Positions 47,301 to 55,259 of a stretch of 64,000 nucleotides of DNA are shown piece after piece (the first letter of the stretch is position 1; the number at the start of each line of letters is the position of its first letter). A program made the translations under genes and the position numbers. Source of the stretch: Tenuifilum sp. 4138str (GTDB lineage Bacteria > Bacteroidota > Bacteroidia > Bacteroidales > Tenuifilaceae); assembly GCF_041102575.1 (NCBI RefSeq), contig NZ_JBGCUE010000009.1, forward strand, positions 1 to 64,000. The letters are read 5' to 3'. A model generated the notes under the pieces. The model searched no databases, had not been told where the DNA came from, and saw only the letters and a list, made by a program, of their open reading frames with translations.

Positions 47301-48067
47301 AAGCACAAAAACTTAAAGCGGAAGCCGAGGCCATGCTCAAGCAAATCAGTGAACAGAAACTATTAACCCCCGAAGGGGTTTACGGAATATTCCCAGCCGC
47401 TTCCAGTGCCGACGATGTTATTGTGTACACCGACGAAACCCGAGCATCGCCCCTAACCCATTTGCCGTTCCTGCGAAACCAGGAGCAAAAGTCCGAGGGT
47501 GAGCCAAATATGTGCCTTTCCGACTTTATTGCGCCCGCAAATTCAGGCATTAACGATTGGATAGGATGTTTTGCGGTTACTACTGGCTCAACCACATCAA
47601 CACTAATTGAAGAGTACAGGAAAAATGGAAACGACTTTGCCGCCATTATGATTCAAATTTTGGCCGACAGGCTTGCCGAAGCTTTTGCAGAATGGCTACA
47701 CCTAAAGATCCGAAAGGAATTCTGGGGCTACTCACCCAACGAGTCGCTAACCGTGGAACAGCTGCTGCAGGAAAAATATGTAGGCATACGGCCTGCTCCG
47801 GGTTACCCGGCTTGCCCCGATCATCGTGGTAAGCAATGGATTTTTCAACTTCTCAATATTCCAAGGAATGCTTCCATAAGCCTTACTGAGAATATGGCCA
47901 TGAACCCATTAGCCTCAGTGGCAGGCTTCTACTTTGCCAGTAGTGCAAGCAAGTATTTCAGCGTTGGTAAAATTGACAACGACCAGCTGGCGGACTATGC
48001 CAAACGAATTGGTGTTAGTACAACCGAAGCGGCCCGGTTGTTTCCAACCTTTTTAGCAAACCAATAA
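44375..48067 (+). CDS. metH: Cobalamin-dependent methionine synthase
   Basis: Full-length MetH, 1230 residues, transferring a methyl group from 5-methyl-THF to homocysteine via cobalamin. All four modules are present: homocysteine-binding ([11 protein letters not shown]; zinc cysteines in [10 protein letters not shown]), pterin-binding ([14 protein letters not shown]), B12-binding (His764 in [31 protein letters not shown]), and the SAM-dependent reactivation domain ([12 protein letters not shown]). I use ATG 44375, which overlaps the upstream stop by 11 bases; an in-frame ATG at 44348 would add nine residues. The cell therefore needs cobalamin. Translational coupling with the preceding gene is likely. 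Confidence 0.96.
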   Translation: MHSEHRFYGNTTVLRELLKSRILVLDGAMGTMIQRYRLKEEDFRGDILKSHPVNLKGDNDLLNLTRPDVIGQIHRAYLEAGADIIETNTFNSTRISQSDYGLEQMVYELNLAGARLARSIADEFSNANSQKPRFVAGSIGPTNRTASMSPDVERPGYRAVTFDQLVSAYTEQAEALIDGGVDILLIETIFDTLNAKAALLAISEILERRGIDIPVMVSATIADNGGRLLTGQTLEAFVCSVSHFPLLSIGLNCAFGAEQMYPFVEELSAITPFFVSAHPNAGLPNQFGEYDQSAQEMAEIVEQMLANGLVNIVGGCCGTTPKHIELVANLAQRYKPRIIPEIPRHTRLSGLELLEIRPESNFINIGERTNVAGSKKFARLIAEGKYAEALSVAREQVEGGAQAIDICMDDALIDAPRAMTEFLNLIASEPDVARIPVMIDSSRFDVIEAGLKCTQGKSLVNSISLKEGETEFARRAKAIKRYGAAVVVMLFDESGQAVTTEHRCRVAERSYRILTEKVGFSPEDIIIDPNILAIGTGMVEHSTQAVSFIETIKWIKQNLPYAKVSGGVSNLSFSFRGNNLVREAIHSVFLYHAIQAGMDMGIVNPSLLMVYTDIEPNLLKLTEDLVLNRRRDATERLLAYASKLEETDLQHHKTDDWRLLPVEQRLKHSLIKGTDEFIRVDVEEAYNKLKSPISVIEGPLMDGMREVGNLFGTGRMFLPQVVKSARVMKQAVKVLEPYLEAQAMDSKRTEQKKIVLATVKGDVHDIGKNIVGVVLACNGYSIIDLGVMVPAERIVDEVKASKADIVGLSGLITPSLDEMVHVIKELKRNGINIPVLIGGATTSELHTALKIAPEYSGAVVHVRDASQASGIVASLLSTDKSASTINAYQKRYHQLRENYSGSKTVLVPIEQARRNSLKLNWDSYKPVKPKQTGINTLSNIDVNELIPYIDWTFFFRAWGLKGRYPDILTDPVHGSEAQKLKAEAEAMLKQISEQKLLTPEGVYGIFPAASSADDVIVYTDETRASPLTHLPFLRNQEQKSEGEPNMCLSDFIAPANSGINDWIGCFAVTTGSTTSTLIEEYRKNGNDFAAIMIQILADRLAEAFAEWLHLKIRKEFWGYSPNESLTVEQLLQEKYVGIRPAPGYPACPDHRGKQWIFQLLNIPRNASISLTENMAMNPLASVAGFYFASSASKYFSVGKIDNDQLADYAKRIGVSTTEAARLFPTFLANQ

Positions 48068-48078
48068 AATTTACTGAG

Positions 48079-49032
48079 ATGAAGGTAATCGATATACTTA
48101 ATAATTCAAAGTCAACACTTTTTTCCTTTGAACTTTTACCACCGCTCAAGGGGCATAACATTGAAACCATTTTTGCCACAATCGACAAGCTTTTGCCCTA
48201 CAACCCGGCATATATCAATATAACCTACCACCGCGAGGAGGTGGTTTACATGCCCAACGAAAATGGGATACAGGTTCCGGTAAAGGTTAGGCGGCGCCCC
48301 GGCACCATTGGACTTGCCGCTGCAATACAGCAGAGGTACGCTATTGACGTTGTGCCCCATATTATCTGCGGCGGATTTGACGCCCACGAGACAGAGGATG
48401 CCCTTATTGACCTCGATTTTTTGGGAATACACAACATACTCGCAGTGCGTGGCGATGCCGATAAGATTACGGGCAGGTTTGAACCCAGGGCAGGAGGACA
48501 CAGGTATGCCATTGACCTGGTGAAACAGGTTACTGACCTGAACCGTGGCGTTTACCTTGAAAAGCTGATGGAAAAACCCAAACCAACTAACTTTTGCATA
48601 GGAGTAGCTGGGTACCCTGAAAAACACCCTGAATCGCCAAACTGCGAGTCGGATATTCACTACCTAAAGAAAAAGGTTGAAGCCGGTGCAAGCTACATAG
48701 TTACCCAAATGTTTTTCGACAACAAGCTTTACTTCAACTTTGTTGATAAATGCCGTAAGGCCGGAATAGCTGTCCCCATCGTTCCCGGATTGAAGCCCAT
48801 CAGCATAAAGGAGCATCTTAGCATTCTTCCCAGGGTGTTCGATGTTCAAATACCTCAAGCGCTGGTTCTTGAACTTGAAAAGTGTAAGACAAACAACCAG
48901 GCAGCGCAGCTTGGAATGGAATGGGCAATTGAACAATCAAGGGAACTAAAGAGTTCGGGTGTAAAAGCCATCCATTTCTACACAATGGGTAAGGCCGACA
49001 ATATTGCACAAATTGCAAAAGCCGTATTTTAG
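48079..49032 (+). CDS. metF: Methylenetetrahydrofolate reductase
   Basis: MetF, 317 residues, a FAD enzyme reducing 5,10-methylene-THF to the 5-methyl-THF used by MetH. Family landmarks are FSFELLPP near the start, LAVRGDADK in the flavin-binding barrel, GVAGYPEKHPE, and ASYIVTQMFFD. Last gene of the methionine operon, 11 bases after metH. No terminator is obvious after it; a palindromic repeat at 49149 may serve. Confidence 0.95.
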   Translation: MKVIDILNNSKSTLFSFELLPPLKGHNIETIFATIDKLLPYNPAYINITYHREEVVYMPNENGIQVPVKVRRRPGTIGLAAAIQQRYAIDVVPHIICGGFDAHETEDALIDLDFLGIHNILAVRGDADKITGRFEPRAGGHRYAIDLVKQVTDLNRGVYLEKLMEKPKPTNFCIGVAGYPEKHPESPNCESDIHYLKKKVEAGASYIVTQMFFDNKLYFNFVDKCRKAGIAVPIVPGLKPISIKEHLSILPRVFDVQIPQALVLELEKCKTNNQAAQLGMEWAIEQSRELKSSGVKAIHFYTMGKADNIAQIAKAVF

Positions 49033-49148
49033 CCATTGTTAGCATTACTTCCACTTATTATCATGAGCAGAGCGCAGGAAAATTTTCATTACTTGCTTAA
49101 TGATATTTTCAGCCTTCTATCCCCAAAACTTCTAGCTAGGAATGCTTG

Positions 49149-49243
49149 TCATGTTGAGCTAAGCGAGAAACCTGAAAAAAAGCGGTACAGAGGGATCCTT
49201 CGCTCCCCGCCAAGGCGGGACAGGTTGCTCAGGATGACAAACG
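49149..49243. repeat. TCATGTTGAGC ... GGATGACA palindromic repeat
   Basis: Begins GTCATGTTGAGCTAAGCGAG, includes an internal CCCCGCCAAGGCGGG hairpin and ends GCTCAGGATGAC, an imperfect inverted repeat. It is the only thing I see in the 49033-49345 gap apart from a weak promoter (TTTG about 49293, TATCTTAC about 49318) for the next gene. Related elements occur at 28821, 51736, 52487, 61048 and 61301. Confidence 0.65.
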
Positions 49244-49345
49244 AGTGATTTTTACCAACTAAACTAACTGTGAATCAGCACCCCTTAAAAAGTTTTTGGA
49301 TTACCGCCGTAAAAGTCGTATCTTACGAAAAAATCTACTACGCCT

Positions 49346-51685
49346 ATGGCTCAGAAAAAAGTGGGCGAAAAGAGGTTTGAAGGTAGCTTTGAATACGATG
49401 GCGAACTTAAGTATAGGCTGATATTTGAAAAATCGCCTATTGGTTTATTTCAGTATAACACCGATGCTGTTATCACCGAATGCAACGACCGTTTTGTTGA
49501 GATACTCAAATCAAAGCGCGAGTTGCTGGTTGGTTTGAACATGCATAAAATTAACGATAAATCGGTATTGCCGGCCATACTCGATGCACTTGATGGAAAA
49601 AACGGATACTACGAAGGGCCATACACAACCACAACCAGCAACGCTCAGGTTTACGTTTTACTGAAAGCAGTGCCATTAACCAACCCTAAAACCGGACAGG
49701 TTGTGGGAGCAATGGGAATTGTAGAGGATATTTCCGATCTTTACCGAACACAGGAGGAGCTAACCATCAAGGAGGAACGTTTCAGAATCCTATCATCGCT
49801 CACTTCCGATTCGGCTTCAATACTCACCATTCAACCCGACGGCTCATTTAAACGTGAGTGGCTTAGCTCCGCACTAATGGTTCAACTAGGCTATAAGCCC
49901 GAGGATGTTGATTCATTTGAAAAATGGGCAACCATTGTCCACCCCGACGACATTGATGTTTTCAAGAGAGCCATTGGAACTATCACCCAGAAAGGCGAGA
50001 AAGTTACTTTAGAGTTTAGAATAAAGGCTAAAAATGGCAAAGTACACTGGATTGAGAATACTGTTTACCCTGAATTCAATAGCAGCGGAAAACCTTTCCG
50101 ACTGATTAGCGCAATAAAGGACATTACCGCTAAAAAGGAACAGGAGCAGGAACTTCAGCAACAGCGCAACCTATTAAAATCAATAGTTGACAATGCCCCG
50201 CTTGGCATTTGGGTTGTTAACCCCGACGGCTCCTACCCAATAATAAATCCATGGTTTAGCCAAAACATAGGCTATGGCACATCGCAATTCTCTATGACCG
50301 AAGAGGAGGTTGCCCAATGCCGCCGTAGCGATTTGCAAGCGCTAAACTCCGATGGGCCAATTGAAACAACCGAGGAGGTTACTTTTACCGATGGCAAAAA
50401 GCACATTCTTCAAATATTCAAGCAAAAGCTAACGTCAACAACAGGTGAAACCATTGGGGTTTTGGGTATTGCAAACGACATTAGCGAACGTACCCAGTAC
50501 GAGAAGGCGCTTGTTGAGGCATTGGAAAAGGCTGAGGAGAGCGACAGGCTAAAAACAGCATTTCTGGCTAACATGAGCCACGAAATTCGCACTCCGCTAA
50601 ACGGTGTTATTGGCTTTGCCAAGTTTCTCCGTAACTTCCCTGATACCACGCCTCAGGAGCGCGAGAAATTCCTGGGAATAATTAGCACCAGTGCCGATCA
50701 TCTCCTTACCCTAATCAACGATATTATTGATATCTCAAAGATTGATGTTGGGCAGCTAACCATTAACCCCGAAGCGGTTAACATTAACGAGCTGCTTAAC
50801 GAGATATACACTTTCTTCTACAACGCAAACCCCGACCTACCCAAGCGTGAAATAGCTTTTAACTACACCACATCGCTGCCCGACTCCAAGGCAATGGTTA
50901 ATGCCGACCGCATGCGATTACGTCAGGTGCTTACAAACCTTATAAACAACGCCCTTAAGTTCACCGATAAGGGTAAAGTGGAATTTGGCTACAACATAAA
51001 TAGCGAAACCAATGAGTTTGAGTTCTTTGTAAGCGATACCGGAATAGGTATTGCCAAGGACAAGCAGGAAATTATTTTCCAGCGTTTCCGTCAGGCCTAT
51101 ACTGATATAACCAAGCAGTACGGTGGCACGGGCTTAGGGCTGGCTATCTGCAAATCGTTGGTTGAGCTTATGGGTGGCAGAATATGGGTTGAATCGGAAA
51201 CGGGTAAGGGCTCCATTTTCCGTTTCACCTTACCTATTAATGCTCCTACAACCCCAAATAGGGGAAAGGTTTACGGGTACGAACTCCAGGAACTGAAAAA
51301 TCTACTCAAAGGTAAATCCATTCTTATTGCCGAGGACGACCCCAACTGCATGTACTACCTAAAAACAGTTCTCAAGGACTTTGACATTAACATACTTGAG
51401 GCTGATAATGGCCTACTGGCAACTGAGATCCAGTATCAGCATCCCGAGATAGCCGCCATACTTATGGACATCAAAATGCCGGTGATGAATGGCTACGATG
51501 CCATTAAAAGGATACGCTCCACCAACGCCCATGTGCCAATTATTGTGCAAACTGCGCACGCCTTCAGCAATGAGAGGGCAATAAGCATAGCCTTAGGCTG
51601 CAACCAGTTTATAACCAAACCCATTGACCCAAACTCGCTCTACCAAAGCCTCTACTCGGTATTGAAGGAAAGCCGTAGGGAATAA
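49346..51685 (+). CDS. Three-PAS hybrid histidine kinase with receiver domain
   Basis: A 779-residue soluble hybrid kinase. Three PAS domains (about residues 20-135, 145-260 and 275-385, each closing with a D-I-T/S PAC-type motif) precede HisKA with His412 in NMSHEIRTPLNG, an HATPase domain (NLINNALKFT, DTGIGIAKD, GGTGLGLAICKSL) and a C-terminal receiver with phosphoacceptor Asp708 in ILMDIKMPVMNG and Lys in QFITKPID. There is no HPt domain or membrane helix. Probably senses a cytosolic or redox signal and relays to an HPt protein elsewhere. Monocistronic. Confidence 0.94.
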   Translation: MAQKKVGEKRFEGSFEYDGELKYRLIFEKSPIGLFQYNTDAVITECNDRFVEILKSKRELLVGLNMHKINDKSVLPAILDALDGKNGYYEGPYTTTTSNAQVYVLLKAVPLTNPKTGQVVGAMGIVEDISDLYRTQEELTIKEERFRILSSLTSDSASILTIQPDGSFKREWLSSALMVQLGYKPEDVDSFEKWATIVHPDDIDVFKRAIGTITQKGEKVTLEFRIKAKNGKVHWIENTVYPEFNSSGKPFRLISAIKDITAKKEQEQELQQQRNLLKSIVDNAPLGIWVVNPDGSYPIINPWFSQNIGYGTSQFSMTEEEVAQCRRSDLQALNSDGPIETTEEVTFTDGKKHILQIFKQKLTSTTGETIGVLGIANDISERTQYEKALVEALEKAEESDRLKTAFLANMSHEIRTPLNGVIGFAKFLRNFPDTTPQEREKFLGIISTSADHLLTLINDIIDISKIDVGQLTINPEAVNINELLNEIYTFFYNANPDLPKREIAFNYTTSLPDSKAMVNADRMRLRQVLTNLINNALKFTDKGKVEFGYNINSETNEFEFFVSDTGIGIAKDKQEIIFQRFRQAYTDITKQYGGTGLGLAICKSLVELMGGRIWVESETGKGSIFRFTLPINAPTTPNRGKVYGYELQELKNLLKGKSILIAEDDPNCMYYLKTVLKDFDINILEADNGLLATEIQYQHPEIAAILMDIKMPVMNGYDAIKRIRSTNAHVPIIVQTAHAFSNERAISIALGCNQFITKPIDPNSLYQSLYSVLKESRRE

Positions 51686-51735
51686 ATTCGTAAATTACTT
51701 TTCAATGTCGTTTAGTTAACAAACATAAACATGCT

Positions 51736-51830
51736 TGTCATCCTGAGCGGCCTGTCCCGCCCTTGCGGGGAGCGAAGGATATCTAATCGGCCCCATGAGA
51801 TGTTTCGCTTAGCTCAACATGACAATAGAT
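51736..51830. repeat. GTCATCCTGAGC ... AACATGACA palindromic repeat
   Basis: Imperfect inverted repeat: GTCATCCTGAGCGG at the left, CCCGCCCTTGCGGGG inside, and TTAGCTCAACATGACA at the right. Same family as 49149-49243. Confidence 0.65.
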
Positions 51831-51854
51831 CCATGAACAACTAATAACGCATCC

Positions 51855-52180
51855 CGCCCCGTAGGGGCGTAATATTTGTAACACCATGATTATTCCCACA
51901 TGTAATGCGATGCACGCTATAGTATTCCAAAGAGTAAGGAAGAAACGTTGCATCGCAAATTAAAAGTATTGCAAAGATCGGTTTACATGTTCTTTCTTGT
52001 CTTGATACAAGAAAGAACCAAAGAAAATCAAGGCTGAAAAGCCCGACCCGATGGGTACCCCGTGGGTGGAACTGCCACGCGATACAATTCGCCACGCCTG
52101 CAGCGTGGCTCATATGGTATCGCTTACTAAGCCCACCGCCATGTTCCACCCCCGACCCATTGTCGGGTCTGGCTTTTATG
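51855..52180 (+). repeat. Long interspersed repeat, copy C
   Basis: About 325 bp matching 60582-60910 base for base over long stretches. Modules in order: GCCCCGTAGGGGCG palindrome, AATATTTGTAAC, GCGATGCACGC ... TTGCATCGCA inverted repeat, TACATGTTCTTTCTTGTCTTG (split) with its TCAAGACAAGA-like counterpart, GAACCAAAGAAAATCAAGGC, CCGTGGGTGGAACTGCCACG, GCCACGCC..AGCGTGGC, and CGACCCATTGTCGGG. Both strands hold reading frames that are also open in the other copy (for example plus strand 52051-52233). No transposase-like motif. Confidence 0.8.
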
Positions 52181-52291
52181 CCTCTGCTTGCTTCTTCCGC
52201 TCCATTCCCCCCTTAAGGAAAATGGTTGGGTGAGGTTGTTTTCCACATTCAACCTAGATGACCCCTCTAAATCTCCCCTGAGAGGGGAGAC

Positions 52292-52445
52292 TTTAGCCCT
52301 GCAATAAGGTCTCCTAAATGCTTCTCCCCTCTCCTATCAGGAGAGGGGAGGGGGTGAGGTCAATTTCCTTTAGCCCTGCAATAAGGTCTCCTAAATGCTT
52401 CTCCCCTCTCCTATCAGGAGAGGGGAGGGGGTGAGGTCAATTTCA
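52292..52445 (+). repeat. 77-bp tandem duplication carrying a GC palindrome
   Basis: Two head-to-tail 77-base units (52292-52368 and 52369-52445) that differ at the last base. Each contains the inverted repeat CTCCCCTCTCCT/AGGAGAGGGGAG. A truncated third palindrome (CTCCCCTGAGAGGGGAG) sits just before at 52273-52289. Confidence 0.85.
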
Positions 52446-52486
52446 CGAACAACGAACAACGAGCAACTTACACGAATAACCTCATT

Positions 52487-52558
52487 TGTCATCCTGAGTG
52501 TAGCGAAGGATCTCTAATCGACCCATTGAGATGTTTCGCTTGCGCGCAACATGACAAA
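52487..52558. repeat. GTCATCCTGAG ... AACATGACA palindromic repeat
   Basis: Imperfect inverted repeat from GTCATCCTGAGTGTAGCG to GCGCGCAACATGACAAA, same family as 51736-51830. From here to 52826 the sequence turns AT-rich and holds nothing else I can name. Confidence 0.6.
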
Positions 52559-52826
52559 TAACCTTAACTAAACAACATTGAATTATTTTTTATATTATAG
52601 CTGTAATCCGATAGCTTTATGGGAATGGCTATATACATTCCAACCGTATTCCAAACCGCAAAAAGCAAACAGCCTAAACCTGACCATGATAAATGAATTT
52701 TCTATTTGACGATTTAAAGGTATTTTATTAAATTTACCTAGCAATAAGTTGCTTGTACCCTGTTTTCATTAAAACTAGTTTTTAACCTTTTTTAGAAACA
52801 AATACGCAAAAAATATCTAAAATACT

Positions 52827-53426
52827 ATGATTAACAAAGAAGAAAGATTAGAACTATATTATAGTCTAATAAAAGGGTTAGATGAATTATCTGAAGTTGA
52901 CAAAAGGTTAATAAAAAATTCTTTAAGAATCCGAATTGAATTGTCTGATGAATCTGACAGGGGTTGCGTGTTGCTTGGCTCTTCTTATATAGAAAATCAA
53001 CTAAAGATTTTATTAGAAAAGATTTTAATAGGTACAAAAAAACATAAAAAGGATTTGTTTTCAGGTTATGGGCCACTTTCAACATTTTCAAGTAAAATAA
53101 AACTGTCATATTCTTTAGGAATAATATCCGAGAACCTTTATAAAGAACTCGAAATCATAAAATCAATACGCAATTTATTCGCTCACTATCCTGACAAGAT
53201 TTCGTTTGACAACGTCGAGATAATAAAACTTTGTAATAAACTTAAACTTAGTTATAAAATTAAAAAAGAGGAAAGTGCTAAACGATTATTTCTGAGTTCA
53301 ACTTCACAAGTTCTTGGACTTCTTGATATAGAATATATAAAAGCAAAACAGTTTAATGAGAAAAAAGACGAACTTGATAATCATTTTTTAGAAGATAAAA
53401 TATTAGAAATTAAAAGTTTTTTTTAA
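52827..53426 (+). CDS. MltR-like / HEPN-type protein in AT-rich DNA
   Basis: A 199-residue cytosolic protein with the pattern of the MltR (mannitol operon repressor) family: SDESDRGCVLLGSSYIENQL, FSGYGPLSTFSSKIKLSYSLG, then IKSIRNLFAHYPDKISF. RNLFAH fits the RxxxxH motif of HEPN folds, which MltR and DUF4145 proteins share. No mannitol genes are nearby, so a repressor role is doubtful; many such proteins occur in accessory DNA or next to nucleases. The gene is much richer in A+T than its neighbours and uses AAA/ATA/TTA codons heavily, which suggests acquisition by transfer. Confidence 0.72.
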   Translation: MINKEERLELYYSLIKGLDELSEVDKRLIKNSLRIRIELSDESDRGCVLLGSSYIENQLKILLEKILIGTKKHKKDLFSGYGPLSTFSSKIKLSYSLGIISENLYKELEIIKSIRNLFAHYPDKISFDNVEIIKLCNKLKLSYKIKKEESAKRLFLSSTSQVLGLLDIEYIKAKQFNEKKDELDNHFLEDKILEIKSFF

Positions 53427-53520
53427 TTTTAAAGACAATATGTCGACTTTAAAATAATTAAAAAAGACTTTTTATCGGCGGATAACGCCGCTGGCGGTTA
53501 ACTCCCCAGCGTAAGCAACT

Positions 53521-53538
53521 GCTGAACGGTTAGGTGGC
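53521..53538 (+). other. attC-like right half site before the YARHG gene
   Basis: GCTGAACGGTTAGGTGGC contains GTTAGGT, a match to the integron R' core GTTRRRY, with GCT as a possible L' part. It lies 36 bases before the YARHG start codon. Upstream (53470-53515) is a set of short palindromes (GCCGCTGGC, CGCTGG...CCAGCG). I cannot find the matching left half (RYYYAAC) for this site. Confidence 0.5.
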
Positions 53539-53573
53539 ATTATGATGAACTATCGTACACAAAAAAGGTAAAT

Positions 53574-54629
53574 ATGAAACTAATAACATTAATTCTTTTT
53601 ATTGGAATAATGACAGCTTCTTTTGGACAATCTAAACCTGACCAAAAATTGCTTAGTAAAGATTATCTATGGGGAAAATCACCCTCTGAATTAAGAATAA
53701 TGAGGAATGAGATATTTGCTCGATATGGATATATTTTTAAATCAGAAGATTTAAGAGACTATTTTACATCAAAGAAATGGTATAAGCCGACATCAGATAA
53801 TGTTAATGGATTATTAACTGAAATAGACAAAAAAAACATTGAACTAATTGCAGAATTTGAAAAAAATGAAGCAAATGAATTTACAAGTGTCGTATATGAT
53901 AGTGCGATTGCAAAATCTATGAAGGTTATTCATTCTAATTCATCACCTACATTTATAAGACAGATTGAAGTTACTTATCCAAGTTATAATTGGAAAAAAA
54001 CAGTAGAACGTATTTCATATGGGGCTGATAAAGAGCCAACTATAATCACTATTGAATATGTAAATGATTCTCCATATAATTCTAGTCAACTACCATATTG
54101 GGAAATGACAAAATATGTAGATGATATAAAAATAGAATATAATTATTTACATGTTATTGATTACGGCACTGTTGACGACTACAATGAATTTTATCCATTC
54201 TTTAGCGACGAACCGATATTATGCTTCGATGGAAACAATTGCTTTAGATTTAAAATACCAAATTCTAAGATTCCCGACTTTTGGATAGGTTATTCATATT
54301 CAAAAGGAAAGAATGAAAAAATAGGAGCAAAAATCTATTTGTCTGATATAAATGGAATAATTAATGAACTTTCGATTATTTCTAAATCAGGTAAAACTGG
54401 GTATTTAGAAGATGATCATTTTAAAATTATAACAAAAAGCCCAAGGGATAAAATTGATAATTCTAGATGGAATACCTATGAACTTTGGTCTAGCGAGAAG
54501 GCAACTAACCGAACAGAAATAAATGATTTTAAAATAGAAATAGATGGTGTATTCAAAATTGAAATACCAATAATTAATGGATACTTATTTGGAAAATCAG
54601 ATAGAATTCAAACAATGACAGTTGAATAA
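53574..54629 (+). CDS. YARHG-domain exported protein, cassette-like
   Basis: A 351-residue protein with a signal peptide (LITLILFIGIMTASFGQ) and a YARHG domain at about residues 25-100 (SPSELRIMRNEIFARYGYIFKSEDLRDYFTSKKWY, described in pieces: MRNEIFARYGYIF is the core). The rest (about 110-351) is not recognised; it is rich in Tyr, Asn and Ile and predicted soluble. YARHG is an extracellular domain of unknown function. Strongly AT-rich compared with flanking genes. The gene is bracketed by GTTAGGTGGC upstream and GCCACCTAAC one base after the stop, as a gene cassette would be in an integron array. Confidence 0.78.
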   Translation: MKLITLILFIGIMTASFGQSKPDQKLLSKDYLWGKSPSELRIMRNEIFARYGYIFKSEDLRDYFTSKKWYKPTSDNVNGLLTEIDKKNIELIAEFEKNEANEFTSVVYDSAIAKSMKVIHSNSSPTFIRQIEVTYPSYNWKKTVERISYGADKEPTIITIEYVNDSPYNSSQLPYWEMTKYVDDIKIEYNYLHVIDYGTVDDYNEFYPFFSDEPILCFDGNNCFRFKIPNSKIPDFWIGYSYSKGKNEKIGAKIYLSDINGIINELSIISKSGKTGYLEDDHFKIITKSPRDKIDNSRWNTYELWSSEKATNRTEINDFKIEIDGVFKIEIPIINGYLFGKSDRIQTMTVE

Positions 54630-54630
54630 C

Positions 54631-54646
54631 GCCACCTAACAAGCTA
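54631..54646 (+). other. attC-like left half site after the YARHG gene
   Basis: GCCACCTAACAAGC holds ACCTAAC, matching the integron R'' core RYYYAAC, and is the exact 10-base reverse complement of GTTAGGTGGC at 53529-53538. It begins one base after the stop codon. No matching right half (GTTRRRY) follows within the next 200 bases, so the site looks truncated. Confidence 0.5.
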
Positions 54647-54699
54647 TAGCCAATGGCGAGGAATGTAGGTATTCAAAGCTTTGAAATCCCATTAAGGTT

Positions 54700-54990
54700 T
54701 ATAACGGTGGACACCCCCTGTTCAGCCGAGGCTGTAAAAAGCAATAAACGGACCGCGTTCGGCGGCGGTTGCACCGCCGTCGCGCTATTAGCAACAGGCT
54801 GCGCCTGAGTTTTTTATAATTCCCCCCGCTCGCGCGGATTTACAATCCGTGCGGTTGCAGTTCGGCAAAGCCAATCCGTGCGGTTATTTTAATGGTGTTT
54901 TCAATGAAGCACAGCTCGAATAAGTAATAAAGTGTAAGAAGTATTTGTCACGGACTACAAGTCCGTGCTAGCAATAAGATTAATATAAAT
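54700..54990. repeat. GC-rich palindrome cluster
   Basis: Holds CGGCGGCGG/CACCGCCG-type inverted repeats (54758-54785), three ATCCGTGCGG-type units (54851-54893) and the palindrome CACGGACTACAAGTCCGTG (54950-54968). Looks like another interspersed repeat family; no gene supported. Confidence 0.55.
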
Positions 54991-55066
54991 CTACATAAAG
55001 CAAGTCCAAACCTTACAGTTTAATATCTTTTCACCGCTCGCGGTTCACTTCACGCTTTTTTTTTGC

Positions 55067-55074
55067 TATCTTTG
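55067..55074 (+). promoter_or_regulatory. -7 element of the thiamine operon
   Basis: TATCTTTG, an exact TAnnTTTG match, places transcription start about 55080, at the first base of the TPP aptamer. Confidence 0.6.
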
Positions 55075-55081
55075 CAGCTGA

Positions 55082-55155
55082 CTTTTGGGGGTGCCCTTAG
55101 GGCTGAGATCATACCCTTTGAACCTGATCCGGGTAATGCCGGCGAAGGGAAAAAG
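55082..55155 (+). promoter_or_regulatory. TPP riboswitch (THI box)
   Basis: Contains the conserved GGGGTGCCC, GGGCTGAGATCATACCC, TTGAACCTGATCCGGGTAAT and GCCGGCGAAGGGA segments in order, closed by a CTTTT/AAAAG P1. It lies about 100 bases before the TonB receptor gene. No terminator hairpin is visible between aptamer and gene, so translational control is the simpler reading. High thiamine pyrophosphate should shut down the uptake operon. Confidence 0.96.
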
Positions 55156-55259
55156 AGTTTGTCAACATCTCACAATTTCCCCCTTTATAGTTATTCAGGA
55201 TTTTCGGCTTAAATGCCCGAACCTGGTTTATGTTTAACTATTTAAAGGGATAAAAAAAC

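Noticed and set aside
48136-48660. 174-codon minus-strand frame opposite metF
   Set aside because: Shadow of metF, which matches its family over the whole length.
52051-52233. Plus-strand frame in repeat copy C, matching 60779-61018 in copy D
   Set aside because: It lies wholly inside the interspersed repeat, its codons span palindromes, and the opposite strand is equally open. Shared reading follows from DNA identity of the copies, not from coding selection.
53427-53528. A complete attC site between the MltR-like and YARHG genes
   Set aside because: The right core site is good, but no RYYYAAC left core is found; GGATAAC and GGTTAAC do not fit. I therefore report only the half site.
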